Below are positions 47,454 through 58,800 of a stretch of 64,000 nucleotides of DNA, piece after piece (position 1 is the stretch's first letter; each line of letters begins with the position of its first letter). A program made the position numbers and the translations under genes. The stretch covers positions 1 to 64,000 of the forward strand of contig JXTC01000195.1 of the NCBI GenBank assembly GCA_002914845.1, given 5' to 3'. The notes under the pieces were generated by a model. The model was not told where the DNA came from and did not search any database. It worked only from the letters and a program-made list of their open reading frames with translations. The DNA is from Trema orientale (Eukaryota > Streptophyta > Magnoliopsida > Rosales > Cannabaceae).

Positions 47454-49304
47454 ATGAGACCCATATTTGATACCCGAACTCTGGCGCTTGTCAACGGTTT
47501 TTCAAACTTTAAACTTCCATGTATCTCTATTTCTTCAAGCTCCACAAAACCTTTGAAATTAATTGAAAGCAAATCCATAAACGACATTGCGTTGAACATC
47601 CTTTCTGAGTTGCAGATATGTTCTAGCTTAATCACTCTTAGGAAACTCCATGCGAAAATCACTGCGCATGGGCTAAAGAACACTGGTTTATCTACTAAAA
47701 TTGTCGTTTTGTATGTTTCATTCAAAAGGGTTGATGTTGCAAGAAGTGTATTCGAGTGTTTGACTAACCCAAGTAGTTACTTATGGAATATTATGGTAAA
47801 GGGTTATGCTACTCAAGGTCTGTTTGGTCATTCTTTGGGACTTTATTGGGAGATGATGCAAAAGGGTCTAAAACCTGACAAGTATACTTTTCCTTTTGCT
47901 CTTAAATCTTGCGCTGGATTGTCTGATTTGAATATGGGAAAGTTGGTTCATCAGCATTTGGTGTGTTGTGGATGCAGCCGTGATGTTTTTGTTAGTGCTG
48001 CTTTGGTTGATATGTATGGCAAATGTGGCTACATTGAAGCCGCCCGCTTGGTGTTTGATAAAATGTCTGTGAGAGATTTGGTTTCTTGGACTTCCATGAT
48101 TTCGGGCTATGCCCATAACGGTTGTAACATTGAGACGATGGAATTTTTCAATTTGATGCGTGGTTCAGGGATTCAATCCAACCGGGTAAGTATTTTGAGT
48201 GTTCTTCTAGCTTGTGGGAATCTAGGAGCTTTGAGGAAAGGTGAATGGCTTCATAATTATGTGATTCAAACTGGGTTTGAGTTTGATATTCTTGTTGTAA
48301 CTGCTATTATGGATATGTACACCAAGTGTGGGAGTTTAGATTTGGCCCGCAGATTGTTTGATGGTACACCAGGGAAAGATGTCGTTTGTTGGAGTGCAAT
48401 GATTAGAAGTTATGGGATTCATGGGCAGGGAAAGAAGTCCCTTGATCTTTTCAATGGTATGTTAAAAGCAAAAGTAAAACCAAATCATGTCACGTTCACC
48501 TGCATTCTTTCAGCTTGCAGCCACTCAGGATTATTAGAAGAGGGCAAAAAATGCTTTGAGTCAATGGTAAAGGATTTTGGGATTCCACCACAACTCAACA
48601 ATTACGCTTGCATGGTGGATCTTCTCAGCCGTGCAGGACAACTATCTGAAGCAGAGAAATTGATTGAAAATATGCCACTAGAGCCTGATGCAAGCATTTG
48701 GGGTTCGTTACTTGGAGCATGCCGAATTTATGGCAATCTAGATTTAGCTGAACGAATTGCAGATCGTATTTTTGCACTCGATCCGTCTCATGCCGGCTAT
48801 CATGTTTTACTCTCGAATATTTATGCCGCAAAATCTAGATGGAAAGATGTTGAAAAGGTAAGAAAGTTTATGGTGCGAAGAGGAGCCAACAAAGTTCAAG
48901 GCTTTAGTCTGATTGAATTTAACAATGTTGTTCATAAGTTTGGGGTCGGAGATAGGTCTCATCCTCAATCGCACAAAATCAGGGGTCTTCTTGAGGAGTT
49001 GGCTGCTCCAATGAAACGCCTAGGTTATGTACCATTTACAGATTTTGTGCTTCATGATATTGAAGAGGAAGCGAAAGAGGAAGCTCTTCTTTACCATAGT
49101 GAAAAACTAGCCATTGCTTTTGGCCTCATTAACACTCCTCCAGGGACTTCCATTCGTGTGACAAAGAATTTAAGGATATGTGGAGACTGTCATAATGCCA
49201 TTAAGGTTATCTCAAAAATCGTTAATCGGGTTATCATTGTAAGAGACATGCATAGGTTCCACCATTTTGAGGATGGACTCTGTTCTTGTGGAGATTATTG
49301 GTAA
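47454..49304 (+). CDS. DYW-class pentatricopeptide repeat protein, 616 aa, intronless
   Basis: PLS-type PPR proteins of the DYW class bind organelle RNA and direct C-to-U editing in mitochondria or plastids. One open exon. About ten PPR motifs run from residue ~65 to ~450 (LRKLHAKITAHGL, WNIMVKGYATQGLFGHSLGL, VSWTSMISGYAHNG, CWSAMIRSYGIHGQGKKSLD, VTFTCILSACSHSGLLEEG), followed by E/E+ motifs (EPDASIWGSLLGACRIYGN, HVLLSNIYAAKSRW). The DYW deaminase domain is complete: HSE at residues 548-550, the CGDC zinc motif at 576-579 and the terminal CGDYW. The start is the first ATG of the frame; a transit peptide is plausible in the first 40 residues, but its target cannot be read by eye. It lies between two copies of a ~1-kb repeat. 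No lesions seen. Confidence 0.95.
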   Translation: MRPIFDTRTLALVNGFSNFKLPCISISSSSTKPLKLIESKSINDIALNILSELQICSSLITLRKLHAKITAHGLKNTGLSTKIVVLYVSFKRVDVARSVFECLTNPSSYLWNIMVKGYATQGLFGHSLGLYWEMMQKGLKPDKYTFPFALKSCAGLSDLNMGKLVHQHLVCCGCSRDVFVSAALVDMYGKCGYIEAARLVFDKMSVRDLVSWTSMISGYAHNGCNIETMEFFNLMRGSGIQSNRVSILSVLLACGNLGALRKGEWLHNYVIQTGFEFDILVVTAIMDMYTKCGSLDLARRLFDGTPGKDVVCWSAMIRSYGIHGQGKKSLDLFNGMLKAKVKPNHVTFTCILSACSHSGLLEEGKKCFESMVKDFGIPPQLNNYACMVDLLSRAGQLSEAEKLIENMPLEPDASIWGSLLGACRIYGNLDLAERIADRIFALDPSHAGYHVLLSNIYAAKSRWKDVEKVRKFMVRRGANKVQGFSLIEFNNVVHKFGVGDRSHPQSHKIRGLLEELAAPMKRLGYVPFTDFVLHDIEEEAKEEALLYHSEKLAIAFGLINTPPGTSIRVTKNLRICGDCHNAIKVISKIVNRVIIVRDMHRFHHFEDGLCSCGDYW

Positions 49305-49774
49305 TCAAATTACACCTATGGTCATGATTCTTTGACTACTGTAGGTGGATGTGCTCTTAGCTTTTGTTCTTCTCCTACAAAAGTTCCGATTTTAAGTTTT
49401 TTCAATAGCCAATGAAACCGATTCGTAATAGGAAAGAGCAAAAGAGCACCAAGTTTCAACTACCCCGAAAGAATCATGACTATTTAGTTTGATTATGCAT
49501 GAAAAATTTCAACTATCAACCACAATCGATGGTCATAGTTCCCCCAGCTGCGTGCTTTATAAATTACTCATTCTCGTTAAAAATTTAGCTGTTTATGACA
49601 AAAAGGCTGTTATTCCAACAATTGAATAATTTAGGGTAATCTATTTGGCTAATTCAGAGGCCAAATTGATACATGTATGGTTTATGTGTTATTAATACAA
49701 TTAACCATTCGTACTTACACAAGACAATTTTGGTATTTTGAGGGAGAAAAAGAGCCCTTGATGTTAACATATAA

Positions 49775-49919
49775 TTGGCATTGTTCCCTGAAAGCTTGCA
49801 CGTAAAATTGCTTCAGAGAGAGCCATACATACATACATACCTACCTGGCGGAGTTTCAGCCCCAAAGTCCAACGAAATCTGCTTCAAGTTCAACCAGCTC
49901 AATTCGCTTTATTTTAAAG
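49775..49919 (+). other. Possible 5'UTR exon of the SAM-domain gene
   Basis: Ends with TTTTAAAG|GTGATT at 49919/49920. The frame here has no ATG. An acceptor (AATGTTTCAG at 51375) lies 4 bp before the SAM-gene ATG. The stretch includes an ATAC tandem run near 49825. Splice-signal inference only. Confidence 0.4.
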
Positions 49920-49980
49920 GTGATTGTTTTTTTTTTTTTTTTCAAAAAACATATGTATATATATATGTTATTATCGTATA

Positions 49981-50911
49981 TATATATATGTTATTATCGT
50001 TTTCAAGATGCCATGGTAAGAACCATATGATTGAAGAAATGGGGTTTTGTTCTTTCCTATTTGTTTTAGGAAACATAACTACAACAAATGAGATCCCATT
50101 AAAAAGAAATAGAAGTACCCCAGTTCTAAATCTAGAGCTAAAATTCGTCCTAATAGTAAATGTCTGAATAAAATTGTTTACTACTTTATTAGGATTTTGT
50201 TCCAGTTGTTGCAAATCTATGCTTCTGTTGCATCATATACTATAATGTGGGTATTTTCTTTTTTATTTTTTTTGGTGGCTAAGAATTTTGTGTTATTAAA
50301 AGTATGTATTTGTTGCTTTTATTGATTTATGAAAGAATTTGGTTTTAAATCTTATCGAATTAACCTTATGAGCATGATATTATATTATGAATTTCAAGAA
50401 AAATATGTATTATTACTCTAGGTTTAATTTACATGAGAGATTGCTTGTTTGATATATGTAACATTCCTTAAGTTTGAGATTACAGAAGACTTGTCTTCTT
50501 ACATAGAATTATTTTATATCACTTTTAGGGGAATATTTATAAAACTGAATTAGCTCTGGATTAAGGTTTGGACTTAAAGCTGAGCACATCAATATTACTT
50601 ATGGGTTGGTTTTAGTTCAGTATGAATTTACTTGTAAAATACAAGTTATAAGAAGTTGTCTGTGAGAATTTTTGTTTCTCATAGTCAGTTTCATGGGAAG
50701 AATTATGAGCTGAATAGACCCCATGAGAGTTAGGTTGAGCGGTAAGGCCTATGCTTGGATGAGGTTAGATTCCTCACAGGGACCTACCTAGCAATATGCT
50801 AGAGTCTCTTTAGATTGTAGGGTTCAGCGGGCATTAGTGTTTGGACTTGGGCCTAAACTGAAGTACATCAATTTCATTCATGGTTGCTTTTAGTCAAGCA
50901 TGAATTTGTTC
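49981..50911. repeat. Direct repeat flanking the PPR gene, downstream copy
   Basis: Matches 45754-46731 over about 0.93 kb with scattered substitutions and small gaps. It lies in the presumed 5'UTR intron of the SAM-domain gene. A SINE remnant at 50714-50834 has lost its A-tail and right flank. Confidence 0.9.
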
Positions 50912-51379
50912 GTGAAATACACGTTATAAGAAGATCCCTATTAGAATTTTTGTTTGTCGTTGTCTTTCCTAAGTTAAAATGTTAGGGTCTCTATGTTACT
51001 GTTAAAGTCCAAATACTTCTCATTCTATACTCCACTTGGTATGCGTCCTGATTGAAGAATGGATACTGGTTTTGTTTGACTACTTTTGAAGGACAGGATG
51101 AATTATTATCAGTGAGTCTGTCATTACTTGTCTTTAGGATGGAAAAGGGTTAATTTAGTATAGATGATTGACATTCGTGCGAAATTTGTTAAGTAGATTC
51201 ATATGTAGCGAAATTTGGTTCATTTAGTGATACATATGTATTTTTACTCCGAAGTTGCGTATATATAGTTTTTGTTCTCAGCCAAATAGGAATAATAATT
51301 GTAAGTTTTCACTTTTGTTTCTTTACACTACCATAATATGGTTCGTTGACTTATATAGAAGTAATAATGTTTCAGCTGG

Positions 51380-52180
51380 ATGGGTAAAACAAAGCCAAGG
51401 CAGCTTGTGGCGATCCCTACAAAGCAGAACAACATCTCAAGCAGGCTCATTGATTCTTTAAATTTCGATCCTGATCTGGATCTGCAACCAGAAACTAGTT
51501 GGGTGATTGTCAAGAAGCAGAGGATCACCATTCTGGTGCCTCCACTTCCTATTGCTGATAGATCTCCACAGCTAAACTTGGAACAGAGTCAGTCCCAAGC
51601 TCTGCCTAGAAAAAAGGTACATAATGGAGCAGAGCAACCAGCTGAGACATGCCCCAGATTGCCAGCAGCCGATGAGCGGCAGAAGAGGTCCATGCCTGTG
51701 GCTTTTGAAAAAGGTCTCCGATTTAAGAAAGCTTCAACCGCTCAAAACTTTCCAACATCAACCGAACCTTTCAGGCAAGATCCAAGAATGGAATCAGTGA
51801 ACCAGCACCAAGTTCGAACCTCCATGACTCATAAATTACTTGGAATATCTAAAACCTCAAGAATTATCGTGGGGCCAAGACTATCACTCTATGGCCATAG
51901 TGATTCCCATGATGGTGGCATGCCATTGAATCAGAGACTGAGGGCTCTGAATCTTGAGAGGAAGCTTCAGAAAGCTGGTGGGTTGAGCAGGTGGCTAGCT
52001 TCTCTTGGTCTGGAACAGTTTGTTAGGATCTTTAAGAGGAAGGGTCTTAGCAAGTTTCAGTTGGTGAATCTAACCATGAAGAAGCTCAAGGATATGGGTG
52101 CAAATGCAGTGGGGCCTAGGAGGAAACTTATGCATGCAATGGACTGCATTTGCCAGCCTTGCTGTTTTGAGGCCTTGTAA
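51380..52180 (+). CDS. SAM-domain protein, 266 aa
   Basis: A small plant protein with one C-terminal sterile alpha motif. The SAM domain fills residues ~200-258 (GGLSRWLASLGLEQFVRIFK, KRKGLSKFQLVNLTMKKLKD, MGANAVGPRRKLMHAMDC). The N-terminal 200 residues are polar and low in structure, with a short conserved patch (TSWVIVKKQRITILVPPLP). The tail is CQPCCFEAL. SAM domains of this type mediate protein or RNA contacts; the partner is unknown. The coding region is one exon. The ATG follows a clean acceptor by 4 bp, so the leader is probably spliced. Arabidopsis has relatives (At3g48800/At5g23680 group, from memory). Confidence 0.88.
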   Translation: MGKTKPRQLVAIPTKQNNISSRLIDSLNFDPDLDLQPETSWVIVKKQRITILVPPLPIADRSPQLNLEQSQSQALPRKKVHNGAEQPAETCPRLPAADERQKRSMPVAFEKGLRFKKASTAQNFPTSTEPFRQDPRMESVNQHQVRTSMTHKLLGISKTSRIIVGPRLSLYGHSDSHDGGMPLNQRLRALNLERKLQKAGGLSRWLASLGLEQFVRIFKRKGLSKFQLVNLTMKKLKDMGANAVGPRRKLMHAMDCICQPCCFEAL

Positions 52181-53382
52181 GATGTTTTTAGGATTTAGGA
52201 TCTACAATCCAACTACAAGGTGTCTCATATTTTTTTCCCCCTTAAAAGTACAAGAGTGAAAGGTAATGAACAATAGTCGAGTCGAATGCGATTTTGTTGT
52301 AGATTTTCGTGTTGCATATATCAGTGGAAGAATGTTAGATTTCAATTGATTCATCAAATTATGATCCATAATCTATCATCTTGCATTAGAAAACATGAAT
52401 AATTTCTAGCTCGCTAACGAAAATGAGTCTCAAAGGATAACCTTGTGAGTTAAATCAAACTAATGTCTTGCTTTTTCCCATGTATACAATGGCTTGAACC
52501 GATCCTGGTTTTTGTACGTGTGAGTTAAAGGATGATGACTGGTATCCTGCCCTTCTTTAACAACTTGTTTTGATAATAAATCACTTGACTATTAAAGGTA
52601 AAAAAAATTAGGATATTATATTTCTGGTCTTTAAAATTATAAGTGAATTTTTGTTTAATAATGAAGTGGATTAAATTTCGAGTTAATATATGAAGTGCTA
52701 ACCAGATTCCTTAATTGACAAAAAAAGTCGATACTTTTTCTTTTAGCATAATATATGAAATTTGATAAATATATATATGGGATGTTCTAAAACCATCAAA
52801 TTTTTAACTTTGTACATTCATAATTTAAATTTATTTTAATTACAAATTTTCCTATAATTATAATTACCAAAAAGGATAATGGCATAATCTAATAATTCAA
52901 TGCACTCTTCTAAAAACAAAAAGTCAAACGCAGTTATAATGGTTACACAAATCATCAAGGAGCACCCCAAGAAGGAGAAAAAAATTTGAACGTAAACTAT
53001 GAAATTACTCCTTAAATCCTAAAACGATGTTGAATTTTCATTCTTTGGATCATCCAGAACAATTAAAAGTGGAACAATAATACCCTAATGAAAAACTAGA
53101 AGAACGAAAAGAAGGATTAATAGAGAAGTGTGTTTTATAAGTTTCCTTTCAACTTTAAAAATAATTGCTATCTGTTTGCTTTGGTGTATAAAAAGTTATG
53201 TTTTTTTTTTTTTTTCCTGATCCAGATATTATGGTACAGTATAGGCCGAAAAAGATTAAGGAGACTTCTAAAAAAAAATACAGGTAGTATTAAAAAAAAA
53301 GTCAATCGTATTATATGTTCTCTGCCAAACAATAAGGAGAAATGCATCTTGTACTGGGATACCCACACTCCTAATTAAAACT
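52181..53382. other. Intergenic, nothing recognised
   Basis: AT-rich sequence downstream of the SAM-domain gene, without conserved exon or clear repeat. The last ~30 bp before the next element are TA-rich. Confidence 0.5.
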
Positions 53383-53541
53383 TTATATGGTCAAAATATA
53401 TATATATATAGGGCGCGTCTACAGTAGAGGCATCCCTGCGTAGGGCCCTGTCTATACACCGTTTATATGGTCAAAATATATATATATATAGGGCGCGTCT
53501 ACAGTAGGGACATCCCTGCGTAGGGCCCTGTCTATACACCG
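53383..53541. repeat. 80-bp tandem duplication covering the end of a MITE and its flank
   Basis: TATATGGTCAAAATATATAT plus the first ~55 bp of the MITE (GGGCGCGTCTACAGTAG to TCTATACACCGTT) occurs twice in direct succession, nearly identical. Confidence 0.9.
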
Positions 53542-53644
53542 TTTGATGGGAATCTGTGGGATTCCCGTTATTCTCCACAGATTCCCATCAAACGGTATAT
53601 AAAGAGTGGCCCTACGTAGGGGCGCCCCTACTGTAGCCCTCCCC
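53411..53644. mobile_element. MITE of the 9952 family, copy 3, with duplicated left end
   Basis: The right end CCCTACGTAGGGGCGCCCCT then ACTGTAGCCCTCCCC pairs with the left end GGGCGCGTCTACAGTAGGG. Flanked on both sides by ATATATATA, a fit for a target duplication in a TA run. The left end is present twice (53411 and 53490). Confidence 0.85.
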
Positions 53645-54094
53645 ATATATATATAAATATGAAATAGGATTTTACTCGGCATTTAGATTTACTTGTAAAA
53701 TGATTTCTTCCTAGTTATTATATTACTAGTTGATAGTGCATGTTCAATATCAGAAACTTACGTGTGCAAATCCTTGTGTTGAGAACAACAAATATATCAT
53801 GGAAATCCTTACCTCCACTTATTTCAATCCTATTGTATTTGATTCGTTTATTTCATTCTATTATCTCTAGCTCTCTAAACAAGTGAACTTAAATTATATT
53901 CTTCATTTTTATTTTTAATTTTAACCAGAAAATTAGATAGTTAAAGTCAAATAGAGGAATGTATTATGTATGAAAATTGGGTATTTTTGGAATATGAGAA
54001 ATGTATAAGTAAAAATATAACTTTTTAGAATTATTTTTGTGATGTAAAAAGAAAATGAATGTGCAAAGTCTAAATGGTGATGTTTTTAGAACTT

Positions 54095-54129
<35 letters not shown>

Positions 54130-55136
54130 ATAAGAGCTGATAATTGATAAGCACGAAGTTCTTATTTACGCACAAAAAGAAAGTTCAGTTTTAAGCTCAA
54201 CATTGAAAATTTGAAAGTGGATATAGTTACAAAAATAAAAACAAAAATAAAAATATAAAAGGAAAAAAAAACTTGGAATATTAAAAAATAAGGTATTGTG
54301 ACTTGTGTTACCAGTGCATGGGAACGACAGGTCGTTTAGTAGTAAAACGCTCATTTCATTTCTCAGTGCGGAGGCTGCTTGGCGATTTTTTTCTTCATTG
54401 GACAGAACCATTCATCACTTTCCAAAGGCCATGATCTCACCTTGTAGGCTGTATAATCCCGCTGGTCCCAATAGAAATCGGTTTGTCATGGATAAGGTGC
54501 TTGTCTTCTTTAGCACATTTTAGTATATTTTTGTTGATATTTGTAATGTGTTGGCTATGGTGACTGGTAAAGAAGGAATATGGTGACTGTGGTAAAGAAG
54601 GCATACACATGACTAAGTGTTAAAGGGTCAGTTTTCTTTTAAAGAAAGATTGGCCATACCATCCAAGATAAACGTGTTTGGCCTTTACTGAAGGTGTTTT
54701 GCAGTGTTTTGTTTCGAGGGTTTGATGTGACATTGGCATTGGAGGCTCCAATGAGAGACAAAACGACATTCGAAAAGGTGCTTTCTCGGTCGTTTTTTTG
54801 GGGGGTAACTCTTGTGTATGTTTGTTTAGATTCTTTAGTTACATGGCTCATGGTAATCAAACAAAATACACAATCACTTGTTGGGCACTAGCGGTGCAAG
54901 TATCATGTTTACCAAACTTTAATTTATTTTATGTTCATTTGGTACATGTGCCTCACTATAGATGCAATATTAGTACATGATGTAGATTTAATTTATTAGT
55001 TTGTCTTAACTGATCGAAAAAAAAAAAAAAACTGTGGACCATATCATGATCATGTTCGACAAAATTTAATCACATTACGTCGTGATATGCTTGAAGGTAA
55101 ATATTACTTATCAAAAGTTAACTTTAAGGCCTATTT

Positions 55137-55205
55137 AAGCACTCAGTTTTGTCCTGGAGCGCCCCCCCCCCCCCCAAAAAAAAAAAAAGAAGCACTCAGT
55201 TTTGT
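55137..55205. repeat. C/A-tract insertion with 16-bp direct repeat (in the pseudogene intron)
   Basis: AAGCACTCAGTTTTGT at 55137-55152 and 55190-55205, identical. The 37-bp insert is CCTGGAGCG, a C-run of about 14, an A-run of about 13, then G. Confidence 0.8.
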
Positions 55206-55271
55206 GGTACTTCTTATGTAGTTTAAGGTTCAATTTCTCTTTGACACCTACTTAACGAATAATAGTGACTT

Positions 55272-55350
55272 TATATACTTCTCAAAGAATATATATGTAT
55301 ATACTTCTCAAAGAATATATATGTATATACTTCTCAAAGAATATATATAC
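55272..55350. repeat. Three tandem ~26-bp units
   Basis: TATACTTCTCAAAGAATATA occurs three times in succession. Confidence 0.9.
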
Positions 55351-55890
55351 GTAGAGAATTTGTGGAAATCTCCAAGTTCCATACTCGTGCATGCTAAGCA
55401 GATATAAGCAAGGGGTTTTCAAACCTTCAATTTGTGAGTTTGCCTTATGAAAACAATGATTTTAGGGTTACTATATATGTGCCTTAATCTAGTGAATCTC
55501 TTCAGTTTTTTTCTTGATGTTTTTGCTGACTGGCAATAGATTCGCATGTGCTTGGAGTTTGTATTCATATTTCCAATTATGCCCTATCCTATTAACAAGC
55601 TCATAGAAGAAAGTTGAAGAAGAACAAATTGTATTAGAAGACTGACAACAACGATGGTTATTAATAGATAAGAATAGAAAAATTTGGAATACATGTCAAT
55701 TTTGGTGATTGGGTTGGCGGTACTAGCCTTTTGTGTGCCAGAATTTGGTGTGTTCACCTCGCTTATTGGAAATATGGTATTTGCTCTAATTGTATTTGTT
55801 TTGCCTACCATATATATTACCTTACACTGTTGGGTTCTTTTCCAAATTTTTGGCAGAGAGGCTCTTGTCGTGAGGCGTCATTTTTGAATA

Positions 55891-58800
55891 AATTAGTTGT
55901 ATGTTATTTTTTTTTCCTCATTAATTAAATCTACCATTATACTATTTTTTAAAAATGAATTTATGTTAAATTCTTGATGAATTCTTGACGAATATAATTG
56001 AATGATTTTTAACATCGGCGGCGATCTTGATGAATTTTTGATGAATTTTTGACAGATTCTTGATGTCGGTGATGATATTGACGGATTCTTGAACACATGT
56101 TGAAATCACCTAACCCTTTTTTATGTCCCATTAATTAAAAATGACACCTTATTAAATATGCTACCTAGAGACAAACCTAAGTTTTTTTTAATATATATAA
56201 AAAAAAGTGAGTTTAACTAATGACCCCACTTATTACAAATTAAAGGAAAATACCTATTACTACTCAATCCTTACCCCACCCCATTAGGGATAATATGTTT
56301 TCACGCCTAACTTAAAACCATGTTTGCTATCTTTTTGTTTGCGCTTTTTTGGAATTTTAATTTTTGTTCCATATGAGATGCGATCCTTTAATTTCCTTCT
56401 TATTTGTTAAGAGACAAAAAAAAGGACATGTGACAAAAGAGATAGAATATCGTTGGTTTTTTTAGATAGAATATCGTTGGTTTTTTTTTTTTTCTCGAGG
56501 AATTAATGAAACATAAATGTTCTCCCTTTTAAAAGTAAAATAAAAATTAAAAAGATAAAACCAAAAACAAAATTTAAGTTGGTTAGAAATGGGTTTAAGT
56601 AGCGAAACGATATTTTTTAAGGTTTTTTTTGAGAAATAATACTTTTTAAGATTTATAAATCAAAGTTACCAACTGTTTTTTATGCTCCAATATTAACTAT
56701 AACTTTCAACAACTAAATTTCTTTTCTTCTCTTTTTTTTTTTTTTTGAAATTGATTTTAGTGGATACAACTTACAAACAAATAGACTTTTTGAAATGAAA
56801 AAGTGGTATAAATTAGAGAAAAAAAGTAGTGACTGTAAATAATTAGTTGGATCTAATAGGTGGTAGTGGTATAATTAATTTTTTTTAGAGGAATTAGGAA
56901 GTTAGGTCGGTACTTTTATTTCTTGGGTTATGCTTACAAGGAGTGGACTTTTAAATTGAAATGAATGTAGGGAAATGGACGAATCTAGGATTTTTTTTTG
57001 GGCAAATCTGACTTTTCAACGACTATTTCTATATTATATATATATATATACCGTTTTTTTAGGACTGCCATAAAGTTATGATTGGTAGTCCTGAAAGTTA
57101 TGATCGCAATTTTACGATCATAAAAATTATCACCATTAATTATTGAGGCCGTAAAAATTGGAATAATGTTATGGGATACCAGTGTCATCTAACGCTACAA
57201 TAACCGTTATTAGACGATTTTAATTAATAAATTATGTCTCACATGACCTCTTTTAAATTATAATTATAATTAATCAATAATAAACTGACACATCATATTG
57301 TGTTAGACACATTATTCTAAAAGTTAAAAGTACTGGTCACCTGCAACTATAAATCTACAGAAATCATTTTGAGAAGGAGTAGTGAAAAAAATTACTTTTG
57401 CCCAAATTGTTCCTAGCTAGATCCAAAATCCATGAATGTATGAAATCAAAATGAGTGGGGGCATTCCCTCGTTAAAAAAAATAAAATAAAATGAGTGGGG
57501 GCATTCCCTTAAGTTTGATTGGAGACAAGTCTAGAAGAGTGCTATAAATAATTTTCTTTTTGCCCCCACTACACATGGTGGCTAAGGGCTCGGCCACTGC
57601 CTTAAGATAAACCTATTTTCCTGTGAGGGGCCTATGTAATTGTTTTTTTTAATCCCATATGAAAATCGTTAATTTATATAATAGTACAACAGTATTTTAT
57701 TATCTAATATGATGCTTCTTTTTCTCGAGGCAAATTACTAAATAGCAAATATGATGTTGATTCCTAGGGGAAAAATGCTCTTTCATAGGAGTTCACAATA
57801 TACAATTTCTTCTCATATTATATACGCTAGCTTTCTCAAGCCGCCTCCTCTCCTTCCCCAGTAAAAAGTACCTCTTTTACCGATGATGTACTCTTCACTC
57901 TCCCTAGTATGAGTTTTCTTTCTCTATTTCCTTATTCTTTTTGTTTTTATTTTCCAAATAATTCTTCTATTTGTAAATATAATTATCTACCTATATCTAT
58001 ATTTATGATACTCTTTGTACACCTAGATCTAGATATATGGTATTTTGAGCTTGTTTTTTTTTTTTTTTTTCTAGTGTGATTTTCTCTCAGATCTATATTA
58101 TTTTTAATCCAGATCTAGATAGATTTTTTTATTTGTTTGTTTATTTTTGTGGATTTGTTACTGATATTTTTCTATATCTAAAGCCCTCAGGAGCCAGAGT
58201 TAGAAGATTTTACCATGTTAAGATCTTCTCTTGGAGTCGCCTAGCCTGGAGCTTTATGAGCCTGTAACTTATGTCTAGAACAGTGTTGTGGTATTTACTG
58301 ATGAACATCGTCAAAGAGAGTCTGTTGTGACATCGTACATGAAGGGAAGTAATGATGGACGCCTTGAAGAAGTTTTTTTTTTTTCAGTTAGTGGGAGATG
58401 ACATGTGCAATCATATATTTCTCGTAATAAGAATATGATAACCCACACTCTTGTCGGGTTGAAGTGATAATGGATATATATTAAGGGATGTTTCTATTTT
58501 ATTTAGAAATTTGTACTTTTTTATAGCCAAATTTGTACTTTTTTATAGCCAAATTTGGTAAGTTATTAATTTAATTCTCTTGAGGAACTCTTTAAAAAAA
58601 AAAGCTCTTTCATATATAAAGTCCATTTTGGTATTAAAATATGAATCTTCAGTCAAATCTTTAAAATATCTATTATTTTATTGGGTAAACTACAAAATAA
58701 TACCCTGAAGTTTGAGTATTCTGCAATTTAAACATTGAAGTTTGGACTTTGCAAAATAATATCATAAGATTAAAAATTTCTAAAAATTAATAGCTTGAGT

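Larger units (their letters stand above)
54302..55890 (+). pseudogene. Decayed, 5'-truncated copy of the AVT3-like transporter gene
   Basis: Matches the intact gene at 59503 in order. 54302-54903 matches exon 2 (GCATGGGAACGACAGGTCGT, GAGAGACAAAACGACATTCG, GTTACATGGCTCATGG). 55540-55887 matches exon 3 (CATGTGCTTGG, TTGGTGATTGGGTTGGCG, TTGTTGGGTTCTT-like end). Exon 1 is missing. Many indels and stops break the frame, for example a stop soon after PINKLIEES. The exon 3 acceptor AG is kept, so it arose from genomic DNA with its intron and not by retroposition. Confidence 0.9.

Noticed and set aside
56440..56487. Counting this as another tail-only insertion
   Set aside because: The two 24-bp copies abut directly with no separate insert, so simple tandem duplication explains it.
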